A stretch of DNA of 64,000 bases from Bacillus_BA songklensis (GTDB lineage: Bacteria > Bacillota > Bacilli > Bacillales > Bacillaceae_H), in the NCBI RefSeq assembly GCF_042649685.1, contig NZ_JBHRZT010000070.1, forward strand, positions 1-64,000, written 5' to 3'. This document shows, one piece after another, positions 7,798 to 17,073 of this stretch. Below the pieces are notes generated by a model, which saw only the letters and a program-made list of their open reading frames with translations, was not told the DNA's origin and did not search any database. Position 1 is the stretch's first letter. Every line of letters starts with the position of its first letter. Made by a program: the position numbers and the translations under genes.

Positions 7798-10700
7798 ATG
7801 CAAACAAGATGGACCCCTGGTTTATTTAAAGATTATCGTCTTCATGAACATGATGCATGCGGCATCGTCTCGGTGATGGAGAAAACAAAAAAACCGACAA
7901 AAGCGAATATCGATATGTGTATAGACGCTTTAACAACTATGAATCACCGCGCGGGATTCGTTAACGAAGAAGGCGACGGGATTGGCATCCATATCGATCT
8001 TCCCAAAGCTTTATGGAAAGAAAAACTGTCGCAATCCGGTCAAGATGCTAGTTTAGTAAAGGATGATTCTTTCATTGTGGGCCATGTTTTCATTTCCAAA
8101 CAAGCCAATGTGAGCGATATTAAGAGACGAACCGCTTCCCTTTTCGCCCAGCACTCCTTAACAATTGTGTACGAAGCAGATAATGTAGTAAACGCAAGCG
8201 TTTTAGGACCGCTAGCCCGGAACGAAGAGCCTTACTTCTGGCAATTTGCCTTAACGGCATCAGACACGGAACACCTATCTAAAACATTATTCGAGTTGAC
8301 CATTGAAATCGAGCAAGATGAACAGGTACATGTAGCTTCTTTAAGCAATTCTTATGTTGTCTATAAAGTGATGGGGGCCGGAAATACGCTCCGTCACTTT
8401 TATAAAGATTTGCAAAACCCGCTTATCGCTTCGACAATGACATTAGGCCATAATCGTTATTCAACAAACACGCTAACAACTTTCTTCCGGGTGCAGCCAT
8501 TTAGTTTGTTGGGTCATAATGGCGAAATCAATACGGTAGCCAAATTACGAGATGAAGCAAGAATGATGGATGTCCCTCTTACAAAAGGTGGAAGTGATTC
8601 GCAAGATTTAGATCGAATCATCCAAACATTGATTGCCCGTCATGGCTATTCTTTATTCGAAGCGGTGGACATCCTCTTTCCGCCTATTATTAACGAAATG
8701 AAATCCTATCCTTCTCACTTGCAAAACTTGTACACTTATATTCGCGAAGGCTGGGGGCATTTTGCACAAGGACCGGCAGGCATTATTTCCAGATATGAAG
8801 ATGAAGCGGTATTTAGTGTAGACGCTTTAGGATTACGTCCTCTATGGAAGCTCGAAACTGATACTTCCTACCTTTTCTCGTCTGAACCGGGGATTATTCC
8901 AAACAGTGAGTATGTAGCAGAACCAAAGCCTTTAGCACCAGGCGAAAAGATCGGGCTGAAATGGAACAGTGATGGAATTATGGACGTCTATCAATATCCT
9001 GCATTTCAAGAAGAGGTGTACAAGCGCTTTACAAGACGGGTCTCTTTGTCAAATGAGGCAGAACGCTTAACACCACCTAAATACGAGAAGCATATTTTAG
9101 TTGCTCATCCTGCCAAAGTATCAAATGGACAATATGCAGCGTTCGGCTGGGACCGGGAGCATATTCAATTGCTTGAACAAATGGCAGAAAAAGGGGCGGA
9201 ACCGATTCGTTCCCTTGGACATGATGCTCCTCTTGCAGCTATTGATTCTTCTCGTAAAAACTTAGCTGATTTTATCAAAGAAAGTGTTGCGGTGGTAACA
9301 AATCCCGCGATCGACCGCGATCGTGAAACAGAGCATTTTTCAACAAGAACTATTATCGGCAAACGCCCTTCTCTAACAAAGAACGAGGAAAAAAGCTATG
9401 TCGTGGAGCTGGCTTCTCCATTATTGATTGAAGGACAGTTGGGCTATAAATGTTCAGAATCGCTAGAGCAACCTTCCTATGACCAGCTTGTAAATGCCTA
9501 TGAAACAAAAGGTCTCGTTTATTATGTATCTGCTACCTTCAGCGAAAAGGAAACATTAAAAAGCGCATTAAATCGCCTGGCAGATGAAGCTATCCAAGCG
9601 GTTCAAAACGGAAAAACCCTTTTAATTATCGATGATACGAAAGCTCATCAAGATGGGTTGTTGTGGATTGATCCCCATTTGATTACGTCAGCTATCGATC
9701 AAGCACTTGTACAGCAGCAGCTTCGCCGTGACTGTACGTTGCTGCTCAGATCCGGTGCCATTCGATCGCTGCATGATGTGATTGTCGCTTACGGTTTAGG
9801 TGCGAACGTCATTAGTCCTTACCTGTTATTTGCAACAGTCAGCGAAGAAGCAACTCAACCTATCGTAAACCTGTATCAAGCTTTAGTTAAAGGTTTAGAG
9901 AAAGTTATTTCTACCATCGGGATTCATGAACTGCGAGGCTACGGGCGATTATTCTCCTCCATCGGCTTGCATGAAGAAATTGCCGCTGTCTTAAACGTTG
10001 TCAACTTCTTCGGTTCCCATCATTTAAGCTATGATTTTGATGCTTTAAAAGAGGATGCCCTTGCACGCGCACAGGATTTTGAAGACGAAAAAGCCAGACC
10101 AGGGAAAACATTCCATCTATTCCCTCGCATCTGGAAGGCAATTGGTGAAGTAGCCCAAACAGGATCTTACGATTCTTACCGTGAAAAGCTAACCGATCTA
10201 GAAGAAAATAATCCTACAACGATTCGCCACTTAACAAACTTAGTGACGGCAAACAAAACGCTTTCATCAGAAAAAGCAGATATAAGTGTAGGAGACCACA
10301 GTTTGCCGTTTGTCATTGCCTCCATGTCTTTTGGCTCACAAAACGAGATTGCCTTCCGCGCTTATGCTGAAGCAGCCGATCGCCTAAACATGGTGAGTCT
10401 AAATGGTGAAGGCGGCGAAATTAAGGATATGCTCGGTAAATATCGGCGTACCCGCGGGCAGCAAGTGGCTTCTGGACGTTTTGGTGTAAATGCGGAACTC
10501 TTAAACTCTTCTAATCTTTTAGAGATTAAAATTGGCCAGGGAGCGAAGCCTGGTGAAGGGGGGCACTTGCCAGCTTCAAAGGTAACGGCAAAGATTGCTG
10601 AAGCTCGTAATGCAACCGTCGGATCAGACTTAATTTCACCGTCCAATAACCATGACATCTATTCGATTGAGGACTTGGCACAAATGGTTGCTGAGCTCAA

Positions 10701-12267
10701 AACAGCCAATGACCAAGCAAGAGTAGCTGTTAAAGTACCTGTTGTCCCAAACATTGGAACCATCGCTGTAGGAATTGCAAAAGCTGGCGCGGATATTATT
10801 ACGTTGAGTGGATTTGACGGCGGTACAGGGGCCGCACGTATCCATGCCCTCCAATATGTTGGACTGCCGGTTGAAATCGGCGTTAAAGCTGCTCATAACG
10901 CTTTACTGGAAGCAGGGCTGCGTCACCAAGTAGAAATTTGGGCTGATGGCGGTGTTAAAAGTGCTCTGGATGTCATGAAATTGATGCTGTTAGGTGCGAA
11001 CCGTATCGGGTTTGGTACATTGTCCATGATTGCAATCGGCTGTACGACCTGTCGCGGTTGCCATTTAGATACATGTCATGTTGGTATCGCGACACAGATT
11101 GAGTCAGAAGCACAGGCAAAAGAACATGGTTTACGCCGTTTTGTACCTCGTCAATTAGATGATGCGGTACAAGGATTGATGAACCTATTTACAGCGTTCG
11201 GTGATGAGTTAAAACGCTTAACGGCGAATCTGGGGTTCAATCGCTTGCAAGACATTGTCGGCCGATCCGACTTACTTACTCAGGCCCGTGGTCAGGATTG
11301 GATGGATTTAACTCACTTATTAAAGACAGTTGATATCCATCCTTTTGCACAGCAAGAAGTAGCAGCAAGCAGTGAACGCCCAAAACTAAGTGCTGCAGTA
11401 GGCGCAGAATATCTAGATTTCGACGTGGAAGATTTGGCGAAATCTCGTGAATACGAAGCGGTAACATCCGAACAGCGCATTCTCGGAAGCCGCGTATCTT
11501 GCCATCGTGTTCGAAATCGTTTGGACGGCTCCTACCTTAAACTGCCGGCAGTTAAACTTCAATATAAAGAAGGATCGATTCCCGGAAACGGTCTAGGTGC
11601 TTATAATAGTTCCGGCATCCGTATTGAAGTAAGCGGCGGTGCGCAAGACGGAACAGGAAAAACATCATTAGGCGGCAGTATTTTTGTCCTTAAGTCAAAA
11701 GGAAAAGACGGTAAATACTATAACGGATCAGTCGGTAAAGGATTCGGTTATGGAGCACAAAAAGGCTTACTTGCTGTGCAAGGAAATGCCGATGCAAGGG
11801 CCGGTATCCGCCTATCTGGTGCCGATATGATTATCGGCGGGAAAGTTACGACGCCTATTCCTCAAGAAGAACATGGTAATCTTGGGGTAAATGCCAACAT
11901 TAAAGGATTTGCTTTTGAATACATGACAAACGGCCGAGGCCTTGTCTTAGGTGATCCAGGTCCATGGATTTGCGCCGGTATGACTGGCGGTGTTATTTAC
12001 TTAAGACACCAGCCGGAAATGGGGTTAACCAAAGAAGCATTACAGCGACGTATCGCTAAAGGTGCAAAAGTTAGTATCACGCCGCTAAGCGAAAAAGGAA
12101 TCTCTGATGTAACAGAGCTTTTGACGATTTATCGAGATGCGTTAACCGAACAAGGACAAACAGAAGAAGCAAAAGAAATGGATACATTGCTGCAACAGCC
12201 GGCTCAGCACTTCCTGCAAATCATTCCAGCGAAAGAGCAAGCTGACCCTTCTGTTTCAACTGAATAA
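7798..12267 (+). CDS. gltB: Glutamate synthase large subunit (standalone)
   Basis: 1489 residues, close to the usual 1500. The N-terminal class II amidotransferase begins at the processed cysteine in HDACGIV (C22) and takes ammonia from glutamine. The FMN/2-oxoglutarate barrel follows with LNGEGGEI, GAKPGEGGHLP and LSGFDGGTGAA. The Fe-S segment around 1085 reads CTTCRGCHLDTC, holding the three expected cysteines plus one extra. The C-terminal GXGXG beta-helix ends the protein. No gltD-like small subunit is nearby, so the electron donor (ferredoxin or a distant GltD) is open. A terminator follows directly. Confidence 0.88.
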   Translation: MQTRWTPGLFKDYRLHEHDACGIVSVMEKTKKPTKANIDMCIDALTTMNHRAGFVNEEGDGIGIHIDLPKALWKEKLSQSGQDASLVKDDSFIVGHVFISKQANVSDIKRRTASLFAQHSLTIVYEADNVVNASVLGPLARNEEPYFWQFALTASDTEHLSKTLFELTIEIEQDEQVHVASLSNSYVVYKVMGAGNTLRHFYKDLQNPLIASTMTLGHNRYSTNTLTTFFRVQPFSLLGHNGEINTVAKLRDEARMMDVPLTKGGSDSQDLDRIIQTLIARHGYSLFEAVDILFPPIINEMKSYPSHLQNLYTYIREGWGHFAQGPAGIISRYEDEAVFSVDALGLRPLWKLETDTSYLFSSEPGIIPNSEYVAEPKPLAPGEKIGLKWNSDGIMDVYQYPAFQEEVYKRFTRRVSLSNEAERLTPPKYEKHILVAHPAKVSNGQYAAFGWDREHIQLLEQMAEKGAEPIRSLGHDAPLAAIDSSRKNLADFIKESVAVVTNPAIDRDRETEHFSTRTIIGKRPSLTKNEEKSYVVELASPLLIEGQLGYKCSESLEQPSYDQLVNAYETKGLVYYVSATFSEKETLKSALNRLADEAIQAVQNGKTLLIIDDTKAHQDGLLWIDPHLITSAIDQALVQQQLRRDCTLLLRSGAIRSLHDVIVAYGLGANVISPYLLFATVSEEATQPIVNLYQALVKGLEKVISTIGIHELRGYGRLFSSIGLHEEIAAVLNVVNFFGSHHLSYDFDALKEDALARAQDFEDEKARPGKTFHLFPRIWKAIGEVAQTGSYDSYREKLTDLEENNPTTIRHLTNLVTANKTLSSEKADISVGDHSLPFVIASMSFGSQNEIAFRAYAEAADRLNMVSLNGEGGEIKDMLGKYRRTRGQQVASGRFGVNAELLNSSNLLEIKIGQGAKPGEGGHLPASKVTAKIAEARNATVGSDLISPSNNHDIYSIEDLAQMVAELKTANDQARVAVKVPVVPNIGTIAVGIAKAGADIITLSGFDGGTGAARIHALQYVGLPVEIGVKAAHNALLEAGLRHQVEIWADGGVKSALDVMKLMLLGANRIGFGTLSMIAIGCTTCRGCHLDTCHVGIATQIESEAQAKEHGLRRFVPRQLDDAVQGLMNLFTAFGDELKRLTANLGFNRLQDIVGRSDLLTQARGQDWMDLTHLLKTVDIHPFAQQEVAASSERPKLSAAVGAEYLDFDVEDLAKSREYEAVTSEQRILGSRVSCHRVRNRLDGSYLKLPAVKLQYKEGSIPGNGLGAYNSSGIRIEVSGGAQDGTGKTSLGGSIFVLKSKGKDGKYYNGSVGKGFGYGAQKGLLAVQGNADARAGIRLSGADMIIGGKVTTPIPQEEHGNLGVNANIKGFAFEYMTNGRGLVLGDPGPWICAGMTGGVIYLRHQPEMGLTKEALQRRIAKGAKVSITPLSEKGISDVTELLTIYRDALTEQGQTEEAKEMDTLLQQPAQHFLQIIPAKEQADPSVSTE

Positions 12268-12298
12268 CCCTTACCTTCCAATTGGAAAAAAATAATCG

Positions 12299-12332
12299 AA
12301 AAATCCCGCGATTTAGCGGGATTTTTCTTTTT
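12299..12332 (+). terminator. Terminator of gltB
   Basis: AAAAATCCCGC/GCGGGATTTTT stem with a long T-rich tail. Confidence 0.9.
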
Positions 12333-12446
12333 TCTTCTCTTGATATCAAGCTATAAACCTTGTATATTATGTTATTGTTTACTTTAAATCAAAAAGGATA
12401 ATAATTAATTAAAGATCATTTTAGAAGAAAGGAACTTTGAATTCAC

Positions 12447-13535
12447 ATGAAACTTGGTGCCCGCATTTTGAAAACGGGAATTGCCATCACTCTTTCTATT
12501 TTGTTGGCAAATATTTTGCAGCTGCCCTCTCCGGTGTTTGCGGCGATCGCTGCTGTCTTTGCCATGCAGCCATCTATTTATCGCTCTTACCTTACCGTTT
12601 TAGAGCAAGTGCAAGCCAATATAATTGGAGCGGTTTTAGCTATTGTCTTCGTTTTAATCTTCGGAAACAATCCTTTTATTATCGGATTAACAGCAGTCAT
12701 TGTCATTGCGATTAACTTAAAGTTAAGAATTGAAAACACTATTGGTCTAGCCCTTGTCACCGTTATTGCCATCATGGAAAGCACGAGTGATCAATTTGTT
12801 ATTTTTGCTATCATTCGCTTTTTAACCATAATGCTTGGAGTCCTTTCAGCTTTCATCGTGAACCTTGTTTTTATTCCTCCGAAGTATGAAACAAAGCTGT
12901 ACTATAAAATCGTAGATACAACGGAGGAAATCATTAAATGGATTCGTATAAACATCCGTCAAGCCTCTGATTACACTCTTCTGAAAGAAGACATCGAACG
13001 AATTAAGGAAAAGATGAACAAGATGGAGTTGTTTTTTACTTTTTATAAAGAAGAACGAATATATAGGAAAAAGAGAGTTTTTGTTAAATCCCGAAAACTT
13101 GTTCTTTTTCGTCAAATGATTGTTACAACCACAAGAGCGCTGGAGACATTAAAGCTTTTACATCGTCTTGAACACGACATGCATCATATGCCTAAGACAT
13201 TTCAACACCTTATTAAGTCAGAAGTTGAATGTTTATTAACGTATCATGAGCAATTGATGTTAAAGTTTGTAGGAAAAATCAAGACACAATTCTCAGAAAC
13301 GATGGCTAACGAAGCATGCACCAGCAAGCGAGCACTCATCAATAATTTCATGAAGTACAAGCTATTCGAGGATGAAGAAGAAAACAAAATGGTTTATCAT
13401 CTCTTCCCTCTTGTCTCGGCCACCATCGAATACAGTGAACAATTAGAGCACCTGGATAAACTGATTGACAGCTTTCATCATTACCATAAAGAAGATAATG
13501 CATTCGACATCCAAGAAAAACAAGAGAGCGAATAA
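12447..13535 (+). CDS. ygaE: Aromatic acid exporter family membrane protein YgaE
   Basis: 362 residues. The N-terminal 140 residues form about five hydrophobic helices of the ArAE/FUSC-like fold (RILKTGIAITLSILLANI, then AAIAAVFAMQPSIYRS, a family hallmark). The C-terminal 200 residues are helical, charged and cytosolic. The family is linked to export of aromatic acids, but this member is untested. It occupies the conserved ygaE position near gsaB. The start has AAAGGAAC upstream; a frame starting 10 bp earlier is a shadow. Confidence 0.82.
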   Translation: MKLGARILKTGIAITLSILLANILQLPSPVFAAIAAVFAMQPSIYRSYLTVLEQVQANIIGAVLAIVFVLIFGNNPFIIGLTAVIVIAINLKLRIENTIGLALVTVIAIMESTSDQFVIFAIIRFLTIMLGVLSAFIVNLVFIPPKYETKLYYKIVDTTEEIIKWIRINIRQASDYTLLKEDIERIKEKMNKMELFFTFYKEERIYRKKRVFVKSRKLVLFRQMIVTTTRALETLKLLHRLEHDMHHMPKTFQHLIKSEVECLLTYHEQLMLKFVGKIKTQFSETMANEACTSKRALINNFMKYKLFEDEEENKMVYHLFPLVSATIEYSEQLEHLDKLIDSFHHYHKEDNAFDIQEKQESE

Positions 13536-13571
13536 AGTAAAATTCTTATCAGCGATTACGGCAGAACAATG

Positions 13572-13624
13572 AAAAACCACCGTTCTTCTTTCGACGGAAA
13601 TTGAAAGGAGACGGTGGTTTTTAT
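13572..13624. terminator. Bidirectional terminator between ygaE and the SLH gene
   Basis: AAAAACCACCGT / ACGGTGGTTTTT arms (13572-13583 / 13611-13622) lie between two convergent genes, with T runs on both strands. Confidence 0.8.
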
Positions 13625-13644
13625 TTAATAGTCCAAAAACGCCT

Positions 13645-14541
13645 TTACTCCATTACATGGAGTGCACGATCGACAAAGGTAGCAAACTGAGTTCTTGTTA
13701 CAAAATTGTTAGGGCGGAAGGTTCCATCTGGATAGCCAGTGGTCACATTCGCAGCTGACAGCACATCAATAAAGCTTTTTAAAGAAGAGTTTGGAGATAC
13801 GTCTTTGAACGCCTCATTTGTAAGAAGAGAAGTCACTTTTGCACCTGCATACGGCTTAATTACTTCAATCCACTCCCCCATTGAGCGGTTGTTTTCAATA
13901 GACAGTTTCGATTGATCCGACGTCCTTAATGTATGTTGAATAATGGGATGTGAACTTGATTGTGTAAGCTTGGTGTTTTTTACAACTACGTCATTAACGA
14001 ATGCAGATTGAAAAACCTCCGTTAAGTTATCCCACTCCCAAATCCACGTTTTTGTATCATAAATAAGGGGTGTTAAATCCATTTGTCCTTCTTTTGGAAA
14101 CTTTGTCACCTCGTTGCGGGCTGTTCCATAAATAAACAAAGCACCGCCGCCATTTCGAATATACTCCTTCACCGTGTAGCGCTGTTCCTTTGACATTAAG
14201 ACGGTATGGGCAAAGACAAGGGCATCGTACCGCCTTAATGTTGAAGCGTTTTTCAAGTCTTGATCAGACACCTTTTCTACTTGAAAGCCTTGCTCTGCCA
14301 GCAGTGCATACAATTTTTGCTCTTTTTCAATTATTGGTGACCATGGATCTTTTGGAGCAACTTTCTGGTTGTTATAGGTTCCTCCCGGCCTTGAAATTAG
14401 AGAATATTTTTCACTGGATTCGGAAAACACAACACCGATTTTTCCTGGACTTTCCGCAAAAACGATGTCACTTTTCCAAAAAACGGCCCCAACCGTAAAA
14501 ACAACCAGCGTAACAGCTAGTATAATTACTCTTTTGGCCAT
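13645..14541 (-). CDS. Exported protein with one C-terminal SLH domain
   Basis: 298 residues. A signal peptide (MAKRVIILAVTLVVFTVGA, cleavage near VFAES) is followed by a domain of about 200 residues with alternating strands. Its YDALVFAHTVLMSKEQ and NGGGALFIYG elements recall class I amidotransferase-like or ThuA-like folds without a clear active site. One S-layer homology domain (about 245-295: FKDVSPNSSLKSFIDVL, then TTGYPDGTFRPNN, TRTQFATFV) would anchor it to secondary cell-wall polymer. Three such domains are usual. The ATG start follows GGGTGG; the longer frame needs GTG. Confidence 0.7.
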   Translation of the reverse strand: MAKRVIILAVTLVVFTVGAVFWKSDIVFAESPGKIGVVFSESSEKYSLISRPGGTYNNQKVAPKDPWSPIIEKEQKLYALLAEQGFQVEKVSDQDLKNASTLRRYDALVFAHTVLMSKEQRYTVKEYIRNGGGALFIYGTARNEVTKFPKEGQMDLTPLIYDTKTWIWEWDNLTEVFQSAFVNDVVVKNTKLTQSSSHPIIQHTLRTSDQSKLSIENNRSMGEWIEVIKPYAGAKVTSLLTNEAFKDVSPNSSLKSFIDVLSAANVTTGYPDGTFRPNNFVTRTQFATFVDRALHVME

Positions 14542-14633
14542 GGAAGATCCACCCTTCTTTTCCACCTTTTCTCACCATTTATTATATTTCTTATTTACCT
14601 CTTAATATAGTAATTTTTTGAAGTTCCCCCCAA

Positions 14634-14664
14634 ATAAAAAACGGACCTTTTCTTAAAGGTCCTT
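14634..14664 (-). terminator. Terminator of the oligopeptide operon
   Basis: GGACCTTT/AAAGGTCC stem; the minus strand continues with TTTTTT. A second, weaker hairpin (14695-14738) lies between it and the last permease gene. Confidence 0.75.
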
Positions 14665-14750
14665 CTGGATAAAGCTGCTTTAGAATGATGCGTAAAGAAT
14701 TCAGCATGGGCGTTTTTTACCCGTGTTAATTCTTTATATGAATTTATATA

Positions 14751-15650
14751 CTAATTTTTCATTCGGGGGTCTAAGGCATCACGCAAGCCGTCCCCCATTA
14801 AGTTAAATCCTAATACTACCAGCATAATCGCTAAACCTGGAAAGATCATGGTCCAAGGAGCTTGTACTAAAAATTGCTTCGAATCGGCCAGCATCTTTCC
14901 CCACTCCGGATTAGGCGGTTGGGCTCCCAGCCCCAGGAAACCAAGTGCGGCAGCTTCAATGATTGCTGCAGCAATAGCAAGTGTCCCTTGCACGATGATA
15001 GGGGTCATGCTGTTGGGTAAAATGTGCGAAAATAAGATCCTTGCATCACTCATACCAATGGCTTTTGCCGCCATAATATATTCTTCTTGTTTCACACTTA
15101 ATACTTTTGACCGGATCAAACGGCCAAAGTTTGGGATGTTGATAATGGCGATGGCAATCAAAGCGTTTTGCAAAGACGGCCCTAACACCGCAACTACCCC
15201 AATGGCTAAAAGAATGCTTGGAAACGCGAGCATAATATCAAAAATACGCGAGATAATGGCGTCTACCCATTTACCATAATAGCCGGCTACAATCCCTAAA
15301 AATGTACCGACCACGACAGATCCCAATACGGAGAAAAAGCCGACCCACAAGGAAATTCTTGCTCCATAGATTACACGCGATAAAATATCACGACCAAAGT
15401 CATCCGTACCAAACCAGTGCTCACTGGAAGGCGGCTGTAATCGTCGGGATAAATCTTGCTCATTAATCCCTTGAGGAGCAATAACCGGCGCAAACACAGC
15501 CAATAAAATAAAGAACAGGGCTATGAAAGCTCCAACGAGCGCTAATTTATTTTTACGAAACCCTCTCCACGCTTCTTTCCATGGCGAAACAGCTGCCCCT
15601 TGCTGGACAGTCGGGTTTAACGATACATCATTTCTTGCTAATTCTGCCAT
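14751..15650 (-). CDS. Oligopeptide/dipeptide ABC permease, OppC/DppC type
   Basis: 299 residues, usual length. Six membrane segments follow a cytosolic N-terminus; the N-terminal OppC domain GFRKNKLALVGAFI is clear. The EAA loop EAAALGFLGLGAQPPNPEWG couples to the ATPases. It pairs with the DppB-type permease encoded 11 bp upstream. Last gene of the operon. Confidence 0.9.
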   Translation of the reverse strand: MAELARNDVSLNPTVQQGAAVSPWKEAWRGFRKNKLALVGAFIALFFILLAVFAPVIAPQGINEQDLSRRLQPPSSEHWFGTDDFGRDILSRVIYGARISLWVGFFSVLGSVVVGTFLGIVAGYYGKWVDAIISRIFDIMLAFPSILLAIGVVAVLGPSLQNALIAIAIINIPNFGRLIRSKVLSVKQEEYIMAAKAIGMSDARILFSHILPNSMTPIIVQGTLAIAAAIIEAAALGFLGLGAQPPNPEWGKMLADSKQFLVQAPWTMIFPGLAIMLVVLGFNLMGDGLRDALDPRMKN

Positions 15651-15661
15651 GAACGTTCCTC

Positions 15662-16666
15662 CTAATTATATTTAATTCGCGGATCTATTGCTGCGTATAA
15701 GATATCGACAACTAAGTTAATTAAGACGAAAATGACCGCAATGACAAGAATGCCTGACTGAATAACGGGATAATCACGGAAGCCGATTGCTTCATAGATG
15801 TAACGGCCGATTCCAGGCCAGCTGAAAATAGTTTCCGTTAAAATAGCACCGCCAAGCAATAACCCTAACTGCAAACCAATGATCGTAATAATTGGAATAA
15901 CTGCATTTTTCAAAGAATGTTTGTATACAACCCAAAACATTCCCAAACCTTTTGCTCTTGCTGTACGAACATAATCAGAACGCATGACTTCTAACATGCT
16001 GGAACGTGTAATACGGGCAATAATGGCCATTGGAATGGTCGCCAACGCAAAGCTCGGCAAGACAAGATGTTGTAAAACTTGTACAAATTGATCGGTACGT
16101 CCTTGAAGGAGCGTATCAATAAGATAGAGATTCGTAATCGGATCAATTGGATTACGCACATCTTCTCTTCCCGAAGTCGGAAGTATCTCTAATTGGATAG
16201 CAAATGTCCACTGTTCCATCAGTCCCAGCCAGAAAATTGGCATGGAAACACCGATTAATGCTAATAGCATGGCAGCATAATCAAACCATGAATTTTGGAA
16301 CCAAGCGCTGATAATGCCTGCATTTACTCCGATTACAACTGCAATTAACAATGCGACTACCGCCAGCTCAATCGTTGCGGCTAAATACGGAAGCATTTCT
16401 TCACTAATCGGAGCTTTTGTCCGTAATGAGTCTCCCAAATCTCCCGTTAATAACCCGCCAAGATATTTGAAATATTGAGTATACCAAGGCTGGTCCAATC
16501 CAAGTTCCTTTGTCAGTGCTTCAATGGCATCTTTCGTTGCAAGCTGCCCTAAAATGACTTGGGCCGGGTTACCCGGAATAGCACGAATCATAAAAAACAC
16601 AACAAGTGATAAGCCTAGTAAAACCGGTATTAACATTAAAATTCTCCGTACTATATAAGAAAACAT
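15662..16666 (-). CDS. Oligopeptide/dipeptide ABC permease, OppB/DppB type
   Basis: 334 residues. MFSYIVRRILMLIPVLLGLS is the standard start of this family, and GAILTETIFSWPGIGRY is its EAA loop. The longer open frame runs upstream into a dispersed repeat (16691-16840) and translates repeat DNA, so I reject that extension. AGAAGTGATG precedes the chosen ATG. Two repeats now separate this gene from the binding-protein gene by about 400 bp, which may lower its expression relative to the upstream part. Confidence 0.9.
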   Translation of the reverse strand: MFSYIVRRILMLIPVLLGLSLVVFFMIRAIPGNPAQVILGQLATKDAIEALTKELGLDQPWYTQYFKYLGGLLTGDLGDSLRTKAPISEEMLPYLAATIELAVVALLIAVVIGVNAGIISAWFQNSWFDYAAMLLALIGVSMPIFWLGLMEQWTFAIQLEILPTSGREDVRNPIDPITNLYLIDTLLQGRTDQFVQVLQHLVLPSFALATIPMAIIARITRSSMLEVMRSDYVRTARAKGLGMFWVVYKHSLKNAVIPIITIIGLQLGLLLGGAILTETIFSWPGIGRYIYEAIGFRDYPVIQSGILVIAVIFVLINLVVDILYAAIDPRIKYN

Positions 16667-16690
16667 ATCATCACTTCTTTCATGATATAT

Positions 16691-16840
16691 TAAGAAAAGC
16701 GGAGCAAGCTCGTTCACATCCATAGGGCATTGGAACTTCTGAGAAGGAGTCGCTCTTTGACTCCGCAGGAAGAAGTGAAATGACCGTAGGATGTAGCTTG
16801 CGCAGCTAGACAATTTCAACGTGCAATTTATACTTCCTTA
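16691..16840. repeat. Dispersed repeat family A, copy 1
   Basis: About 150 bp beginning TAAGAAAAGCG and ending ACTTCCTTA. The core has GGCATTGGAACTTCTGAG, a GGAGTC/GACTCC hairpin and GGAAG-AGTGAAATGACC. The same order recurs at 42155, 47571, 55596 and (shorter) 59051. The ends are near inverted repeats, so it resembles a MITE or a dispersed structured RNA. Confidence 0.8.
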
Positions 16841-16845
16841 TTCAT

Positions 16846-17013
16846 TAAAAAAGAGGCTGACTCAAAAGGCCGCTCCTCCACGTTATAAAAATTTTTTATC
16901 AAATGAATCGTCAGAGGAACCCTGGATTTCACTAGATTCTCCATGACGATTCATTTGATGGGTGTCCCAAAACCACATATTTTGGGGTTTTGGGACACCC
17001 CCCATCATAATCT
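16846..17013. repeat. Dispersed palindromic repeat family D, copy 1
   Basis: Begins AAAAAAGAGGCTGACTCAAAAGG, then a long inverted repeat around ATGAATCGTCA / TGACGATTCAT, then GGGTGTCCCAAAA / TTTTGGGACACCC. It directly follows repeat A and sits inside the peptide transport operon, where it could act as a partial terminator. Related copies are at 25796, 29089, 43408, 52079 and 55253. Confidence 0.8.
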
Positions 17014-17073
17014 CTGCATACTTTGCATGAGGCATTCCACAGCCTTCGTTTAGGCTGTAACACGACTTACCGA

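Noticed and set aside
15662..16819. 385-codon version of the OppB-type permease
   Set aside because: The N-terminal 51 codons are repeat DNA; family alignment and Shine-Dalgarno support MFSYIVRR.
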